Shown here: positions 52,625 to 62,025 of the stretch, one piece after another
Layout: each line of letters starts with the position of its first letter
Position numbering within the stretch: position 1 is the first letter of the stretch
Source of the DNA: Cardiobacteriaceae bacterium
Lineage (GTDB): Bacteria > Pseudomonadota > Gammaproteobacteria > Cardiobacteriales > Cardiobacteriaceae
Length of the DNA: 64,000 nt
NCBI GenBank assembly: GCA_030529365.1
Contig: JAUMXB010000002.1
Location: forward strand, 1-64,000
Reading direction: 5' to 3'
Translations under genes and position numbers: made by a program
Notes under the pieces: generated by a model
Databases searched by the model: none
The model's input: only the letters and a program-made list of their open reading frames with translations
What the model was told of the DNA's origin: nothing

Positions 52625-53478
52625 CAGAGGCCTCCTTGTTGCATTTTGTCTTCGATCCAGCGCCGTGCGTGGATGATTTCGGCGATGGGTTCTTCGGCTT
52701 TTTCCGTCCACATTTCAATGAGGAAGGCGCCGCGATAGTTCAGCTCGGCCAAGGTTTTGAAGGCGGCAACGAAATCGACGCAGCCGTCGCCGAAGGGCAC
52801 ATCGCGGAACTGGCCGGGGTGGGTATCGGTGACTTTATAAGTATCTTTGAGGTGAATGGCGGAGATTTTGTCGATACCAAGGCGCAGTTCGTCGGCGACG
52901 TTGTCGTTCCAGGCGGAGAGGTTGCCGATGTCGGGATAGACGGTAAACCACGGCGAGCGGATTTTTTCATCCCAGGCTTTCCAGCGCGTGATGCTGCTCA
53001 TGAATTTGGTGTCCATGATTTCCACGGCAAGGGTCACTTGCCGCGCGGCAGCGCGCTCGACCGCCCATTTGAGGCCTTCTTCAAAACGGGCGATGGTGCC
53101 TTCGTCCTGGTCTTCGTAATAAACGTCGTAGCCGGCGAGCTGGATGGTGCGGATGCCGCAATCGACGGCAAGTTGCAGGGCTTTGTCCATCACTTCGTAA
53201 GCCTTTTTGCGGGTATCGGCGTCATGGCTGCCAAAGGGAAAGCGGCGATGGCCGGACAGGCACATGGAGGGCACGGTGATGCCGGTGTTGACGATGGCTT
53301 TCACGAGCGCGAGGCGCTCTTTCTTGCTCCAATCCAGGCGGGAGAGGCGCTCGTCGCTTTCATCGACGGAGATTTCCACGAAATCGTAGCCGCAGGCTTT
53401 GGCAATGGAGAGGCGGTCTTGCCAGTCGAGGTTTTTCGGCAGGGCTTTTTCATAGATGCCGAGGAGATGTTTGCGCAT
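52624..53478 (-). CDS. ulaE: L-xylulose-5-phosphate 3-epimerase
   Basis: Converts L-xylulose 5-phosphate to L-ribulose 5-phosphate. The 284-aa TIM barrel of the AP-endonuclease 2 family has [72 protein letters not shown] and LIEMWTE, with metal-binding Glu/Asp/His/Glu. ATG 53478 begins [11 protein letters not shown]. Matches E. coli UlaE/SgbU (284 and 286 aa). Coupled to ulaF. Confidence 0.96.
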   Translation of the reverse strand: MRKHLLGIYEKALPKNLDWQDRLSIAKACGYDFVEISVDESDERLSRLDWSKKERLALVKAIVNTGITVPSMCLSGHRRFPFGSHDADTRKKAYEVMDKALQLAVDCGIRTIQLAGYDVYYEDQDEGTIARFEEGLKWAVERAAARQVTLAVEIMDTKFMSSITRWKAWDEKIRSPWFTVYPDIGNLSAWNDNVADELRLGIDKISAIHLKDTYKVTDTHPGQFRDVPFGDGCVDFVAAFKTLAELNYRGAFLIEMWTEKAEEPIAEIIHARRWIEDKMQQGGL

Positions 53479-53510
53479 GATGTTTCCTTGCGATGGGAAT
53501 GGGTTACGGT

Positions 53511-54269
53511 TCAGGCGAGCAGGATGTCGAGGCCCTGGTCGCGCAATTGCGCGATGATGGCGGGATCGGCTTCCTCGCCGGTGATCAGCAGGCTGATGGC
53601 GGCGAGCGGGGCAAAGAGCATGCCCACTTCCTTGCCGAGTTTGCTGCTGTCCACCAGCGTGACCAGGCGCTCGGCCTTGTGCAGCAGTTTCTGTTCGGAA
53701 TGTGCGATGAGCATGTCGTTCTTGAACAGCCCTTCGCCGGAAAAGCCTTTGCCGCTGGTAAAGAGGATATCGGCGGCGTAGAGCGATTCGTGGCTGTCGA
53801 GCGAGAGCGTTACCCCTTTGTTTTTGTTGTACTGCCCGCCGAGGATGACGACATCGTGATGGTTGCCGGCAATGAGCCTGTTGGCGAGCGGCAGGTAATT
53901 GGTGACGATTTGCACGTCGCGTCCGCACAGCGCTTCGCCGAGCAGCATCATGGTCGAACCGCAGGTGAGCACTACGCTGCTGACATCGCGGCACAATCTG
54001 GCGGCGGCTTCGGCTATGCGCCGCTTTTCTTCGTAGCGGTTGATATGCGCGGGTGCCTTGTTGCCGGCAAGATGCGGCGTGTGGCCGATACCCAGCGCTT
54101 CCACGCCGTTGCGCACTTTTTTCAGTTTGCCGAGGGCGTGCAGCTTGCTGATGTCGCGGCGCGCGGTGGCGGGCGAGACGGCAAGCAGGTCCACCAGTTC
54201 GTGCGTGGAGAGCGCTTTGTGCGTATCAAGCAGGGCGAGGAGCTTTTGCTGGCGGTGTTGTTCGTTCAT
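53511..54269 (-). CDS. ulaR: DeoR-family ascorbate repressor UlaR
   Basis: A 252-aa repressor. The DeoR HTH (ALSTHELVDLLAVSPATARRDI with ALGKLKKVRNGVEA) and the sugar-phosphate sensing domain (VVLTCGSTMMLLGEALCG, IVTNYLPLANRL, VILGGQYNK, FTSGKGFSGEGL) align throughout with E. coli UlaR, which binds L-ascorbate 6-phosphate. It lies 32 bp upstream of ulaE in a ulaR-ulaE-ulaF operon, unlike E. coli where ulaR is separate. Confidence 0.94.
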   Translation of the reverse strand: MNEQHRQQKLLALLDTHKALSTHELVDLLAVSPATARRDISKLHALGKLKKVRNGVEALGIGHTPHLAGNKAPAHINRYEEKRRIAEAAARLCRDVSSVVLTCGSTMMLLGEALCGRDVQIVTNYLPLANRLIAGNHHDVVILGGQYNKNKGVTLSLDSHESLYAADILFTSGKGFSGEGLFKNDMLIAHSEQKLLHKAERLVTLVDSSKLGKEVGMLFAPLAAISLLITGEEADPAIIAQLRDQGLDILLA

Positions 54270-54280
54270 GGATATGGATG

Positions 54281-54362
54281 GGAAAATTTCTCGCGGTAAA
54301 GCGATTTTACGGTATTTTTTCTCATCATTAAGCGCTTATATTGAGAAAAAATAACTATATTT
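54281..54362. repeat. E19: AAGCGCTT nested-palindrome element (one core degenerate)
   Basis: Full core at 54330-54337 and a degenerate core AAGCGATT at 54299-54306, again 31 bp apart. It lies upstream of ulaR. Confidence 0.88.
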
Positions 54363-54405
54363 AAGGAGTTTGTGGATTTTTAGTGAAACGCAGGGCGTAG
54401 ATTCC

Positions 54406-54541
54406 GTGCGCGATCTCAGTACACGACAAATTTCAAAAAAACATTCGCTAAATCAATCCTTTCCTCGCAGGGGGGGGGAGGGGCTTTTGCTCTGTGCTTT
54501 TAATGAGTTGAAAAGTTTTGTCGTGTACCAAGGTGCGCGAT
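54406..54541. mobile_element. Possible MITE-like insertion
   Basis: Perfect 12-bp terminal inverted repeats GTACACGACAAA (54419-54430) and TTTGTCGTGTAC (54517-54528), with 4 bp outside each, are flanked by direct repeats GTGCGCGAT (54406-54414 and 54533-54541) that look like a 9-bp target duplication. The interior has a run of nine G (54470-54478), and AAAACATTCGCTAAATCAAT resembles a stretch near 4807. No transposase gene is nearby. It occupies the ulaR-ulaG gap together with E19. Confidence 0.5.
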
Positions 54542-54587
54542 AAAAACCCATCGCCCCTTGCGGGGCGACGGTTATTCTACAACAGGT

Positions 54588-55679
54588 TTACAGCATGGAT
54601 TTGAACGGCACGTTGGGTTCCTGCTCGAAGCAGTCGTCAAAGCCGCGCGGATGATGGTATTCGGTGAGGTCCTTGTCGCGCGGATAGACGTATTTGCCGC
54701 CCACTTCCCAGATGAAGGGCTTGAATTTGTACTGCAATCTGTCTTTGCGCATGCGGTAGAGCTCGAGGATTTCCTGGGTGCTGGCCATGAAGTTGGTCCA
54801 GATATCGTGGTGCACCGGAATGATGACTTTGGTACGCAGCGCTTCCGCCATGCGCAGCAAATCAATCGACGTCATCTTGTCGGCAATGCCGACAGGGTTT
54901 TCGCCGTAGTTGTTGAGCGCGACATCGATGTCGAAATCCTTGCCGTGCTTGGCGAAATAGATGGAATAGTGTGAATCCGCGCCGTGATAAATGGTGCCGC
55001 CCGGCGTTTTGAACACGTAGTTCACGGCCTTGCGTCCCATTTCTTCGTCACTGGGGCAAAGTCCTTTCAGTTCGCCGCCTTGCGCGTCTGCGCCTTCCAC
55101 CGGCAATGTCACCAGACAGGTGCGGTCGAAGGAATCCAGCGCGTGAATTTCCACGTCCTTGATTTTCACCACATCGCCGGGCTTGACGGTAATCAGGCGG
55201 TCTTCCGGCACGCCCCATTTTTTCCACAATTCCGTGCAATGCCAGGGGCCCACGAATTTCACATGATCGAGTTTGGGATTGTTGACAATGGCGGCGGCGA
55301 CGTTCACATCGATATGGTCGCTGTGATAATGCGAGGCGAGGATGAAGTCCACCTCATTGATGGCAAAGGGATCAAGCACCATGGGCTGGGCGCGCAAATT
55401 GGGCTGCAACTTGCGCACGCCGGACATGTTCGCCATCTGGTGGCCGCGCACCATGTCTTTCACTTTCTTCGTGCTTTTTCCGCGTCCGCACCACAAATCC
55501 ATGCAGATATTGGCATTGCCCGGGGTTTTCAGCCAAATGCCGACGCAACCCAGCCACCACATGGCAAAGTTTCCTTCCGGCACCACTTCTTCTTCGATTT
55601 CCTCGTTCAGCCAGGTGCCCCATTCGGGAAAGGTGGAAAGAATCCAGCTTTCGCGGCTGATTTCACTGATTTTGCTCAT
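54588..55679 (-). CDS. ulaG: L-ascorbate-6-phosphate lactonase
   Basis: Opens the lactone of L-ascorbate 6-phosphate to 3-keto-L-gulonate 6-phosphate. The 363-aa metallo-beta-lactamase-fold enzyme has the metal motif SHYHSDHID near residues 116-124, further His in GPWHCTELW and YHGADSHYS, and the last ligands in IPVHHDIW. Strongly similar to E. coli UlaG (354 aa). Divergent from ulaA over 835 bp. A GC-rich hairpin lies near its 3' end. Confidence 0.96.
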   Translation of the reverse strand: MSKISEISRESWILSTFPEWGTWLNEEIEEEVVPEGNFAMWWLGCVGIWLKTPGNANICMDLWCGRGKSTKKVKDMVRGHQMANMSGVRKLQPNLRAQPMVLDPFAINEVDFILASHYHSDHIDVNVAAAIVNNPKLDHVKFVGPWHCTELWKKWGVPEDRLITVKPGDVVKIKDVEIHALDSFDRTCLVTLPVEGADAQGGELKGLCPSDEEMGRKAVNYVFKTPGGTIYHGADSHYSIYFAKHGKDFDIDVALNNYGENPVGIADKMTSIDLLRMAEALRTKVIIPVHHDIWTNFMASTQEILELYRMRKDRLQYKFKPFIWEVGGKYVYPRDKDLTEYHHPRGFDDCFEQEPNVPFKSML

Positions 55680-55824
55680 GTTGCGCTCCAGATTGCGATA
55701 AGAATTTCAAAAGCAATCATAAACAATCATTTTCGGGTAAACAAGCGCAGGGTGCCGCGTGTAAAAATATCCGCATTGGAGAGATGGCGGCCAAAAAATA
55801 CGACTAAAGTCATAAAATCAATTG

Positions 55825-55910
55825 GAATAGAAGTTATTTATTATTAATTGCGCTTTTTGAAAGAAAAATTACCGCAATAAGCGCTTCGAGACGAGAAAAT
55901 TTATCATCGG
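55825..55910. repeat. E20: AAGCGCTT nested-palindrome element (one core degenerate)
   Basis: Full core at 55879-55886 and a degenerate core TTGCGCTT at 55848-55855, 31 bp apart. The only copy between divergent genes (ulaG and ulaA). Confidence 0.85.
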
Positions 55911-56209
55911 GCAAGAGGGGGTTGGGGCATGCGGGTTAGGTGATCGGCATGATCAGCCATGCGCTGCCCGGGCGGGACTTGCCGGGCAGTGATGGGGAAA
56001 AAATTATGGTGCTTCTGCCCCCCCCGGGGGCTGCTGGCAATTTGTATCCTGAATGCCATGAACGCCGGGAAAGACGATGGATCAGAATATTTTTCAACAG
56101 GGCGGGTGACGGCCATGCCGATACGCGCGCGGAAAACAGCATCGCAAACCGCGTGCATGAACCACGTCCATACACCCTGCGCCACTCCAGGGCATATCGT
56201 GTCCGGATA

Positions 56210-56229
56210 TTTTCCGGAATTCCGGAAAA
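56210..56229. promoter_or_regulatory. 20-bp perfect palindrome TTTTCCGGAATTCCGGAAAA
   Basis: A perfect 20-bp palindrome; CCGG just to its left (56203-56206) pairs with the same half again. It lies 286 bp before ulaA. It could be a regulator site, but no member of a known motif was recognised. Confidence 0.4.
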
Positions 56230-56481
56230 CGTCTGTCACGGGTTGTTACCTGCCTGATTGGCAATTCCGCCTGGATACGGATGGCATGCCAATGGCCGGG
56301 CGGGCAAGCGGAATGCTTGCCGAAAAGGTGTCGGCCTGGAATTTATCAAACTGTTTTCAATAGAATAAAAAATTATTTTTTCCACGAGACACCAGAAATA
56401 ATCTTTTGCAATCTTTTTGCTGTTATGATTGCGCGCGGAGCAGCGTTTTCCACTTGGCTGAAAGTGCTGTGTTTTTTTACC

Positions 56482-56496
56482 ATGAGCTGCGCTCAT
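56482..56496. promoter_or_regulatory. Palindrome upstream of ulaA, candidate operator
   Basis: ATGAGC and GCTCAT flank TGC, 18 bp before the ulaA start codon. A perfect inverted repeat at this place would suit a repressor such as UlaR, but the UlaR motif itself was not recognised. Confidence 0.35.
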
Positions 56497-56514
56497 TGAA
56501 CAAATGGTATCGAT

Positions 56515-58293
56515 ATGGAGACCTTATACAATATTTTTCTCTGGATAAACGAACAGATACTCAGCAAGGCGCCATTGCTGCTGGGTCTTGTTGCCTGTTT
56601 GGGCTACATCCTGCTGCGCAAGGACAAAACCACCATCATCAAGGGCACAATCAAGACCATCGTCGGTTTCATGATGTTGCAGGTAGGCTCCAGCACGCTG
56701 GTGTCGAACTTCAAGCCGGTGATCGAAAAGCTTTCGCAAGTGCATGGACTTACCGGTGCGGTCATTGATCCTTACACGAGCATGCAATCCACCATCCAGA
56801 CCATGGGCGACAATTACGCCTGGGTAGGGTATGCGGTGATTCTCGCGCTCTTCCTCAATATCCTGCTGGTAGTGATGCGCCGCGTAACCGGTATCCGCAC
56901 CATCATGCTTACCGGCCACATCATGTTCCAGCAGGCAGGTCTCGTCGCCGTCTTTTACATGATCATTGGCGCGAGCATGTGGGAAACCATTATTTACACC
57001 GCCGTGCTGATGGCGCTCTATTGGGGCATTTCGTCCAATATCATGTACAAGGCCACGCAGGCCGTGACCGGCGGGGCAGGCTTTTCCATTGGCCACCAGC
57101 AGCAGTTCGCGTCATGGATTGCGGTGAAACTCGCGCCAAAGCTGGGTGATCAAAACGACAGCGTCGATCACATGAATCTGCCGAAATGGCTGCATATTTT
57201 CCACGACAGCATTTCCGCGACCGCCATTGTGATGACCTTCTTCTTCGGCATCATTCTCCTTTCCTTTGGGCTGACCGAGTTGCAGACCATGGCCGGCAAA
57301 ACGCACTGGTCGATTTATATTCTGGAAATGGGTCTGAAATTCGCCGTGGCCATTCAGGTGATCGTTGTCGGCGTGCGCATGTTCGTGGCCGAACTCTCCG
57401 AAGCCTTCAAGGGCATTTCCGAGCGCCTGATTCCCAATGCCGTGCTCGCCATCGACTGCGCGGCGATTTATGCCTATTCGCCCAATGCCATGGTGTTCGG
57501 CTTCATCTGGGGCGCGCTGGGGCAATTCGTGGCCGTCGGCTTGCTGCTCGCTTTCGGCGCACCGGTCCTGATCATTCCCGGCTTCATCCCGATGTTCTTC
57601 TCCAACGCGACCATCGGCGTCTTTGCCAACCAGTTTGGCGGCTGGAAAGCGGTGATGAAAATCTGTTTTGTGATGGGCATCATCGAAGTGCTGGGTTCGG
57701 CCTGGGTCATCCAGTTGCTCGCCTCGCAGGGCGCAACCTTCAACGGCTGGATGGGCATGGCCGACTGGGCGCTCTTCTTCCCGCCGGTCTTGCAAGGTAT
57801 CGTCAGCATTCCGTTCTTCTTCTTCGTGATTTTGGCGCTTGCCTTCCTTTATATGGCCTATGCCGGCAAGAAACTGCGCGCAGAGGAAGCCGCGGCTGCT
57901 GCTGCCGGTTTGACGCTTGAGCAAATGGACGGCTACGGCCTGGAGGACAATGCGCAAGAGACCGTCGTGGCAGAAGAAAGCAGTGTCACCGGTGACAAGA
58001 TCGTACGCATTCTCGCCGTCTGCGGCAGCGGACAGGGCTCATCCATGATGATGAAGATGAACATCAAAAAATATCTGGACCAGCGCAACATTCCGCACCA
58101 GCTCGATTCCTGCGCGGTCACCGATTACAAGGGCAAACTCGCGGAAACCGATATCATCGTCTGCTCAAGGCACTTGGCGCCCGAAGTGCAGGTCGGTGAC
58201 GACAAATCGGTACTCGGTGTGCAGAATATGCTGAATGCCCATTCCTTTGGCGCGGAACTCATCGACCTGATCCAGCGCCACAGCAAAAGTTGA
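56515..58293 (+). CDS. ulaA: Ascorbate-specific PTS enzyme IIC-IIB fusion (UlaA-UlaB)
   Basis: One 592-aa protein joins two usually separate PTS subunits. Residues 1-465 are Ula[51 protein letters not shown] and [15 protein letters not shown], with about 11 membrane segments. An Ala/Glu linker (about 465-495) follows. Residues about 498-592 are Ula[21 protein letters not shown] bears the phosphorylated Cys. The fusion imports ascorbate as ascorbate 6-phosphate. ulaC follows after 18 bp. The ATG at 56515 matches the E. coli start, but its ribosome binding site is weak. Confidence 0.95.
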   Translation: METLYNIFLWINEQILSKAPLLLGLVACLGYILLRKDKTTIIKGTIKTIVGFMMLQVGSSTLVSNFKPVIEKLSQVHGLTGAVIDPYTSMQSTIQTMGDNYAWVGYAVILALFLNILLVVMRRVTGIRTIMLTGHIMFQQAGLVAVFYMIIGASMWETIIYTAVLMALYWGISSNIMYKATQAVTGGAGFSIGHQQQFASWIAVKLAPKLGDQNDSVDHMNLPKWLHIFHDSISATAIVMTFFFGIILLSFGLTELQTMAGKTHWSIYILEMGLKFAVAIQVIVVGVRMFVAELSEAFKGISERLIPNAVLAIDCAAIYAYSPNAMVFGFIWGALGQFVAVGLLLAFGAPVLIIPGFIPMFFSNATIGVFANQFGGWKAVMKICFVMGIIEVLGSAWVIQLLASQGATFNGWMGMADWALFFPPVLQGIVSIPFFFFVILALAFLYMAYAGKKLRAEEAAAAAAGLTLEQMDGYGLEDNAQETVVAEESSVTGDKIVRILAVCGSGQGSSMMMKMNIKKYLDQRNIPHQLDSCAVTDYKGKLAETDIIVCSRHLAPEVQVGDDKSVLGVQNMLNAHSFGAELIDLIQRHSKS

Positions 58294-58311
58294 TCCAAGA
58301 CGGAGAGCAAT

Positions 58312-58785
58312 ATGAGTTTTAAACAGTCCCTTATTGACAACCAGTCTGTCAGGCTCGGTGCCCATGCCACGAGCTGGCAGGAAGCGATCAAAATCGGCAC
58401 CGATTTGCTGGTTGCCTCCGGTGCGGTAGAGCCGCGTTACTACGACACCATCATCCGTTGCGTGGAAGAGCTCGGCTCCTACATCATCATCGCGCCAGGG
58501 CTTGCCCTGCCGCACGCACGTCCGGAAGACGGCGTCAAGCGCACTGCCTTTGCCCTGGTGACGCTGGCAGAACCCGTCACCTTCCCGGGTGAGGAGACGC
58601 CGGTTGCCGTCTTCGTTACGCTTGCGGGCAGCAATGCCGACGAGCACATGCAGGGGCTCATGGAAGTCACTACCATTCTCGAAGATCCGGACAACGAAGA
58701 AACCGGCGTCGATCTCGACAAAATCCTGCGCTGCCGCAGTGCGGAAGAGATTTATGCCGTGATCGATGCGGCGCTGAACGGTTAA
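58312..58785 (+). CDS. ulaC: Ascorbate-specific PTS enzyme IIA
   Basis: Cytosolic phosphotransfer protein of 157 aa. The phosphorylated His is in APGLALPHARPEDGV, near residue 65, and VTFPGEETPVAVFVTLAGSNADEHM is typical of the mannitol/fructose-type IIA fold. It passes phosphate from HPr to UlaB. CGGAG is a good ribosome binding site. It lies 18 bp after ulaA-ulaB and before ulaD, in the order of E. coli ulaABCD. Confidence 0.94.
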   Translation: MSFKQSLIDNQSVRLGAHATSWQEAIKIGTDLLVASGAVEPRYYDTIIRCVEELGSYIIIAPGLALPHARPEDGVKRTAFALVTLAEPVTFPGEETPVAVFVTLAGSNADEHMQGLMEVTTILEDPDNEETGVDLDKILRCRSAEEIYAVIDAALNG

Positions 58786-58796
58786 TGTCATCCGGC

Positions 58797-58822
58797 GGCC
58801 TTCCCTGCCTGCGGGGAAGGCC
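58797..58822. terminator. GC-rich hairpin between ulaC and ulaD
   Basis: GGCCTTCCC pairs with GGGAAGGCC around TGCCTGCG. No T-run follows, so it may be a processing or attenuation hairpin within the ula transcript. Confidence 0.45.
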
Positions 58823-58879
58823 AAATCCGGCTGCGCCTTCAATGGTTCCCTCCTGACCTATCCAACCCAAGGAATTCCC

Positions 58880-59530
58880 ATGAGCAAACCCCTGTTGCAA
58901 ATCGCGCTCGACCAGACCGACCTCAAAAGCGGCATTGAAGTGGCGCAAAGCGCGGCCGACGCGGTGGACATCATCGAAGTCGGCACCATTCTCGCCTTTG
59001 CCGCCGGCATGGAAGCGGTGCGCACCATGCGCGAGAATCACCCCAATCACACCATCGTCTGCGACCTGAAAACCACTGACGGCGGCGCCATTCTCGCCAA
59101 AATGGCCTTTGATGCCGGTGCGGACTGGCTCACCGTCTCCGCCGCTGCCCATATCGCCACCATTGCCGCGTGCAAGAAAGTGGCGGATGAATACGAAAAG
59201 CCGCGCGAAATCCAGATTGAAATCTATGGTAACTGGACGCTTGACGACGCCCGCGAATGGGTGAAACTCGGCATCAAACAGGCCATTTACCACCGCTCGC
59301 GCGATGCCGAACTCGCCGGCAAAGGCTGGACGGAAGACGATCTCGAGAAAATGCGCGCCCTTTCCGCGCTCGGCCTCGAACTCTCGATTACCGGCGGCAT
59401 CGTCCCCGAAGACATTCATCTTTTCAAAGGCATCAATGCCAAATGCTTTATCGCCGGTCGTGCGCTGGTTGGTGAAAAAGGCCAGGCCAATGCCAGGGCG
59501 CTGCGCGCAGAAATCGACAAATATTGGTAA
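58880..59530 (+). CDS. ulaD: 3-keto-L-gulonate-6-phosphate decarboxylase
   Basis: Decarboxylates 3-keto-L-gulonate 6-phosphate to L-xylulose 5-phosphate. The 216-aa TIM barrel of the OMP-decarboxylase suprafamily has QIALDQTDL, IIEVGTILAF, CDLKTTDGG with the catalytic Asp/Lys, TVSAAAHIATI, YHRSRDAELAGKGW and SITGGIVPEDI, FIAGRALV. Strongly similar to UlaD/SgbH. AAGGAA lies before the ATG. The stop codon overlaps a core AAGCGCTT of E21. Confidence 0.96.
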   Translation: MSKPLLQIALDQTDLKSGIEVAQSAADAVDIIEVGTILAFAAGMEAVRTMRENHPNHTIVCDLKTTDGGAILAKMAFDAGADWLTVSAAAHIATIAACKKVADEYEKPREIQIEIYGNWTLDDAREWVKLGIKQAIYHRSRDAELAGKGWTEDDLEKMRALSALGLELSITGGIVPEDIHLFKGINAKCFIAGRALVGEKGQANARALRAEIDKYW

Positions 59531-59620
59531 GCGCTTTTGTTGGCCAGTTAAAAATATCATTTTTTATCAAAAAATAGCATATTTTTACCGCCAATAAGCG
59601 CTTGTCGCGGTAAAAATAAT
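59526..59620. repeat. E21: AAGCGCTT palindromes after ulaD
   Basis: Cores at 59529-59536 (in the ulaD stop) and 59596-59603. The second has TTTTTACC and GGTAAAAATAA arms. A further core-like site, AAAGCGCTTT, sits at 59752-59761. Confidence 0.85.
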
Positions 59621-59625
59621 CTATA

Positions 59626-59664
59626 AAACCGCCATTCATGATATGGATGGCGGTTTCTTTCTTG
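59626..59664 (+). terminator. Intrinsic terminator after ulaD
   Basis: AAACCGCCAT (59626-59635) pairs with ATGGCGGTTT (59647-59656), followed by CTTTCTT. It ends the ulaAB-C-D transcript. The rest of the gap to 59852 shows no gene and should hold the yiaK promoter. Confidence 0.75.
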
Positions 59665-59852
59665 CCGTTTTTCCCTGTGCCTTTCCGGATCGCAACCCTG
59701 TTTGCGGCAGCATCTTTTTTGCTTCACGCAATGTTTTATTTTTTGAACAAAAAAGCGCTTTTTACACGTGAAAAAAAACATTGCTTTCCCCCTGAACCCC
59801 GCTTATTATCCCGCGCGCACTTAACCTGATTTTGATCTTTGCGAGGTTTGCC

Positions 59853-60854
59853 ATGAAAGTTTCCTATGCCGAACTCAAGGCCGAGTTCAAGCGCGTGCTG
59901 CTCGCGCGCCAGTTCCCCGAAGACAAGGCGGAGGCCTGCGCCACCATGTTTGCCGATACCACCAATTCCGGCATTTATTCGCACGGCGTCAATCGCTTCC
60001 CGCGCTTTATCGAACAGCTGGAAAACGGCGACATCAAGCCTGAAGCCGAAGCCGAGCGCGTGCTCTCGCTGGGCGCGATCGAGCAATGGGACGGCAAGCT
60101 CTCCATCGGCAACCTGACCGCCAAGAAAATGATGGATCGCGCCATGGAACTTGCCGATACGCATGGCATCGGCGTGGTCGCGCTGAAAAACGCCAACCAC
60201 TGGATGCGCGGCGGCAGCTATGGCGAGCAGGCCGCGAAGAAAGGCTACGTTGGCATCTGCTGGACCAACTCCATTGCCGCCATGCCGCCGTGGGGCGGCA
60301 AGGAACCGCGCATCGGCACCAACCCCATCATCATCGCCGTGCCGAGCGATCCCGTTACCTATGTGGACATGGCCTGTTCGATGTTTTCCTACGGCAAACT
60401 GGAAGTCACGCGCCTCGCCGGCGAGCAGACGCCCATCGATGCCGGTTTTGATGACGACGGCAACCCCACCCGCGATCCGGGCACGGTCGAGCGCAACCGC
60501 CGCCTGATGCCCGCCGGCTACTGGAAAGGCTCGGGGCTTTCCATCGTGCTCGATATGGTCGGCGTATTGCTGACCGGCGGCGGCCTTTCCGTGCCGGACA
60601 TCACCGAAGACCAGGGCGGCGAATTCGGCGTGACCGAAATCTTCATCGCCATCGATGTGAACCGCCTGATTGACGGCAAGACCAAGGAAGAAAAACTCGC
60701 GCGCATCATGGATTACGTGCGCTCCTCGGCGCCTGCCACCGAAGGCGTTGCCGTGCGCTTGCCCGGTCACGAAACGCCGAAAATCATGGCAATGCACGCC
60801 AAAGACGGCATCCCCGTGGACGAGCGCGTCTGGGCGAAAATCCGGTCCCTGTAA
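59853..60854 (+). CDS. yiaK: 2,3-diketo-L-gulonate reductase
   Basis: Reduces 2,3-diketo-L-gulonate to 3-keto-L-gulonate with NADH. The 333-aa MDH2/YlbC-family protein begins [16 protein letters not shown] and has [68 protein letters not shown] and SFYGKLE-like MFSYGKLEV. It aligns throughout with E. coli YiaK/DlgD (332 aa). Ribosome binding site GCGAGG. Heads a second operon with yiaL and yiaMNO. Confidence 0.95.
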   Translation: MKVSYAELKAEFKRVLLARQFPEDKAEACATMFADTTNSGIYSHGVNRFPRFIEQLENGDIKPEAEAERVLSLGAIEQWDGKLSIGNLTAKKMMDRAMELADTHGIGVVALKNANHWMRGGSYGEQAAKKGYVGICWTNSIAAMPPWGGKEPRIGTNPIIIAVPSDPVTYVDMACSMFSYGKLEVTRLAGEQTPIDAGFDDDGNPTRDPGTVERNRRLMPAGYWKGSGLSIVLDMVGVLLTGGGLSVPDITEDQGGEFGVTEIFIAIDVNRLIDGKTKEEKLARIMDYVRSSAPATEGVAVRLPGHETPKIMAMHAKDGIPVDERVWAKIRSL

Positions 60855-60874
60855 TTTCCATCCGGAGAATCCTC

Positions 60875-61339
60875 ATGTTTTTGGATACCTTGGCAACAGC
60901 CGAACTGGCCCATTACCCGAAGCGCATCGCGGAAGCGCTTTGCTGGCTGCGCGCGCAGGACTTTGCCACGCTGCCTGCGGGTGTGCATGAAATTGATGGC
61001 CGCGCCATGTTCGCGCAGGTCATCGATGTGGAAACGCAAGGCAAGCACGCGCTCAAGCCCGAGCGCCACCGCGCCTATCTCGATGTGCAATATCTCTATC
61101 GCGGCACGGAAATCATGGGCATTGCTATCGAAACCGGCAACAACCCGATCGCCATGCCCTATGACGAAGCGCGTGATCTCCTTTTCTACGAAACGGCGGA
61201 AAACGAGAACTTCTTTACCCTGCAAGCGGGGCAATTTACCGTCTTCTTCCCCACTGATATCCACCGCTCCACGATGACGGAAGGCGAACCCGCCATGATC
61301 CGCAAGATCGTGGTGAAAGTGGCGATGGATAGTCTGTAG
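60875..61339 (+). CDS. yiaL: YhcH/YjgK/YiaL-family protein
   Basis: A 154-aa cupin-like protein of the YhcH/YiaL family: HEIDGRAMFAQVIDVETQ, HRAYLDVQYLYRGTEIMGI, FFTLQAGQFTVFFPTDIHR and RKIVVKVAM carry the metal-binding and structural residues. Members occur in sugar-acid catabolic operons and may act as anomerase or isomerase. In E. coli yiaL also follows yiaK. It starts 20 bp after yiaK with CGGAG as ribosome binding site. Confidence 0.9.
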   Translation: MFLDTLATAELAHYPKRIAEALCWLRAQDFATLPAGVHEIDGRAMFAQVIDVETQGKHALKPERHRAYLDVQYLYRGTEIMGIAIETGNNPIAMPYDEARDLLFYETAENENFFTLQAGQFTVFFPTDIHRSTMTEGEPAMIRKIVVKVAMDSL

Positions 61340-61353
61340 CGGGCAGGTGGAAT

Positions 61354-61484
61354 GCGGGCAGGTGGTGAGCCGTCAGGCGAACTCCAATATGAGGAATCTG
61401 AAAATGTTGGATTTCTTGCTGCGCACTCACTGCCAGGCTCCATGAAAATGCAGTGGCATTTTCACGGGAATCCGCCGACCTGCG
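61354..61484. repeat. R130 dispersed repeat, copy B (inverted)
   Basis: The reverse complement follows the order of copy A (51367-51498): CGCAGGTCGGCG, hairpin of CGTGAAAATGC/GCATTTTCATGG, TGGCAGTGAG, ATCCAACA/TGTTGGA-like, GGCTCACCACC. It fills the 203-bp gap between yiaL and yiaM. Confidence 0.75.
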
Positions 61485-61542
61485 AACGGCCTGCCCCAAA
61501 CCCGCCCGAAAAAAGGAACAAACAAGCGCAACTGGAGTAGCT

Positions 61543-62025
61543 GTGAACAAAACGCTCGGAAAAATCAACAAACTGCTGGAAATCCTCGTGATGGCGAATC
61601 TCGCCACCATGACGTTTCTGGTCTTTTTGAATGTCGTCCTGCGCTATGCCATGAATTCGGGGATTACCCTTTCCGAAGAACTCTCGCGCATCCTCTTCGT
61701 CTGGCTTACGTTTATGGGCGCGGTGCTGGCGCTTGGCGGCAACGATCATGTGGCGATGAACCTTTTCGTGGAGAAACTGCCCGCGCGTTTGCGCGCCTAT
61801 TGGCCGCTCATGATCGATGCCGTGCTTCTCGTCTTGAGCGTGCTGCTGGTCATCGGCTGCGGGCAGCTCATGATGCAGAACATGAGCAATAAAATGCCGA
61901 TCAGCGGCATTCCCACCGGCATCAACTATCTGGCCGCCTTTTTGATGGCGTTGCTTTTTTGTCTGACCTTGGTTAGCCGCATGGTGGTGCGCTTCTTCGC
62001 CTTGAACCGGGGAGATGCCGCATGA
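61543..62025 (+). CDS. yiaM: TRAP transporter small permease YiaM
   Basis: A 160-aa protein with four membrane segments (LVMANLATMTFLVFLNVVLR, EELSRILFVWLTFMGAVLALG, MIDAVLLVLSVLLVIGCGQL, YLAAFLMALLFCLTLV), the DctQ type. The GTG at 61543 with GGAG upstream gives the E. coli-like start NKTLGKINKLLEI; upstream extension is in repeat DNA. The stop overlaps the yiaN ATG by 4 nt. Part of the 2,3-diketo-L-gulonate importer YiaMNO. Confidence 0.92.
   Translation: MNKTLGKINKLLEILVMANLATMTFLVFLNVVLRYAMNSGITLSEELSRILFVWLTFMGAVLALGGNDHVAMNLFVEKLPARLRAYWPLMIDAVLLVLSVLLVIGCGQLMMQNMSNKMPISGIPTGINYLAAFLMALLFCLTLVSRMVVRFFALNRGDAA

Larger units (their letters stand above)
55911..56514. other. Long gene-free region upstream of ulaA
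   Basis: No supported gene in 604 bp; two 105-112-codon frames are not convincing (no ribosome binding site, no recognisable motif). It contains G/C-rich runs (CCCCCCCCGGGGG near 56020), a 20-bp perfect palindrome at 56210-56229, and ATGAGC-TGC-GCTCAT at 56482-56496. It probably holds the ulaA promoter and UlaR sites and perhaps the remains of a lost gene. Confidence 0.5.

Noticed and set aside
55904-56257. Two overlapping frames of 105 and 111 codons (both strands) upstream of ulaA
   Set aside because: No start signal, low-complexity and Arg-rich translation; more likely regulatory or decayed DNA.
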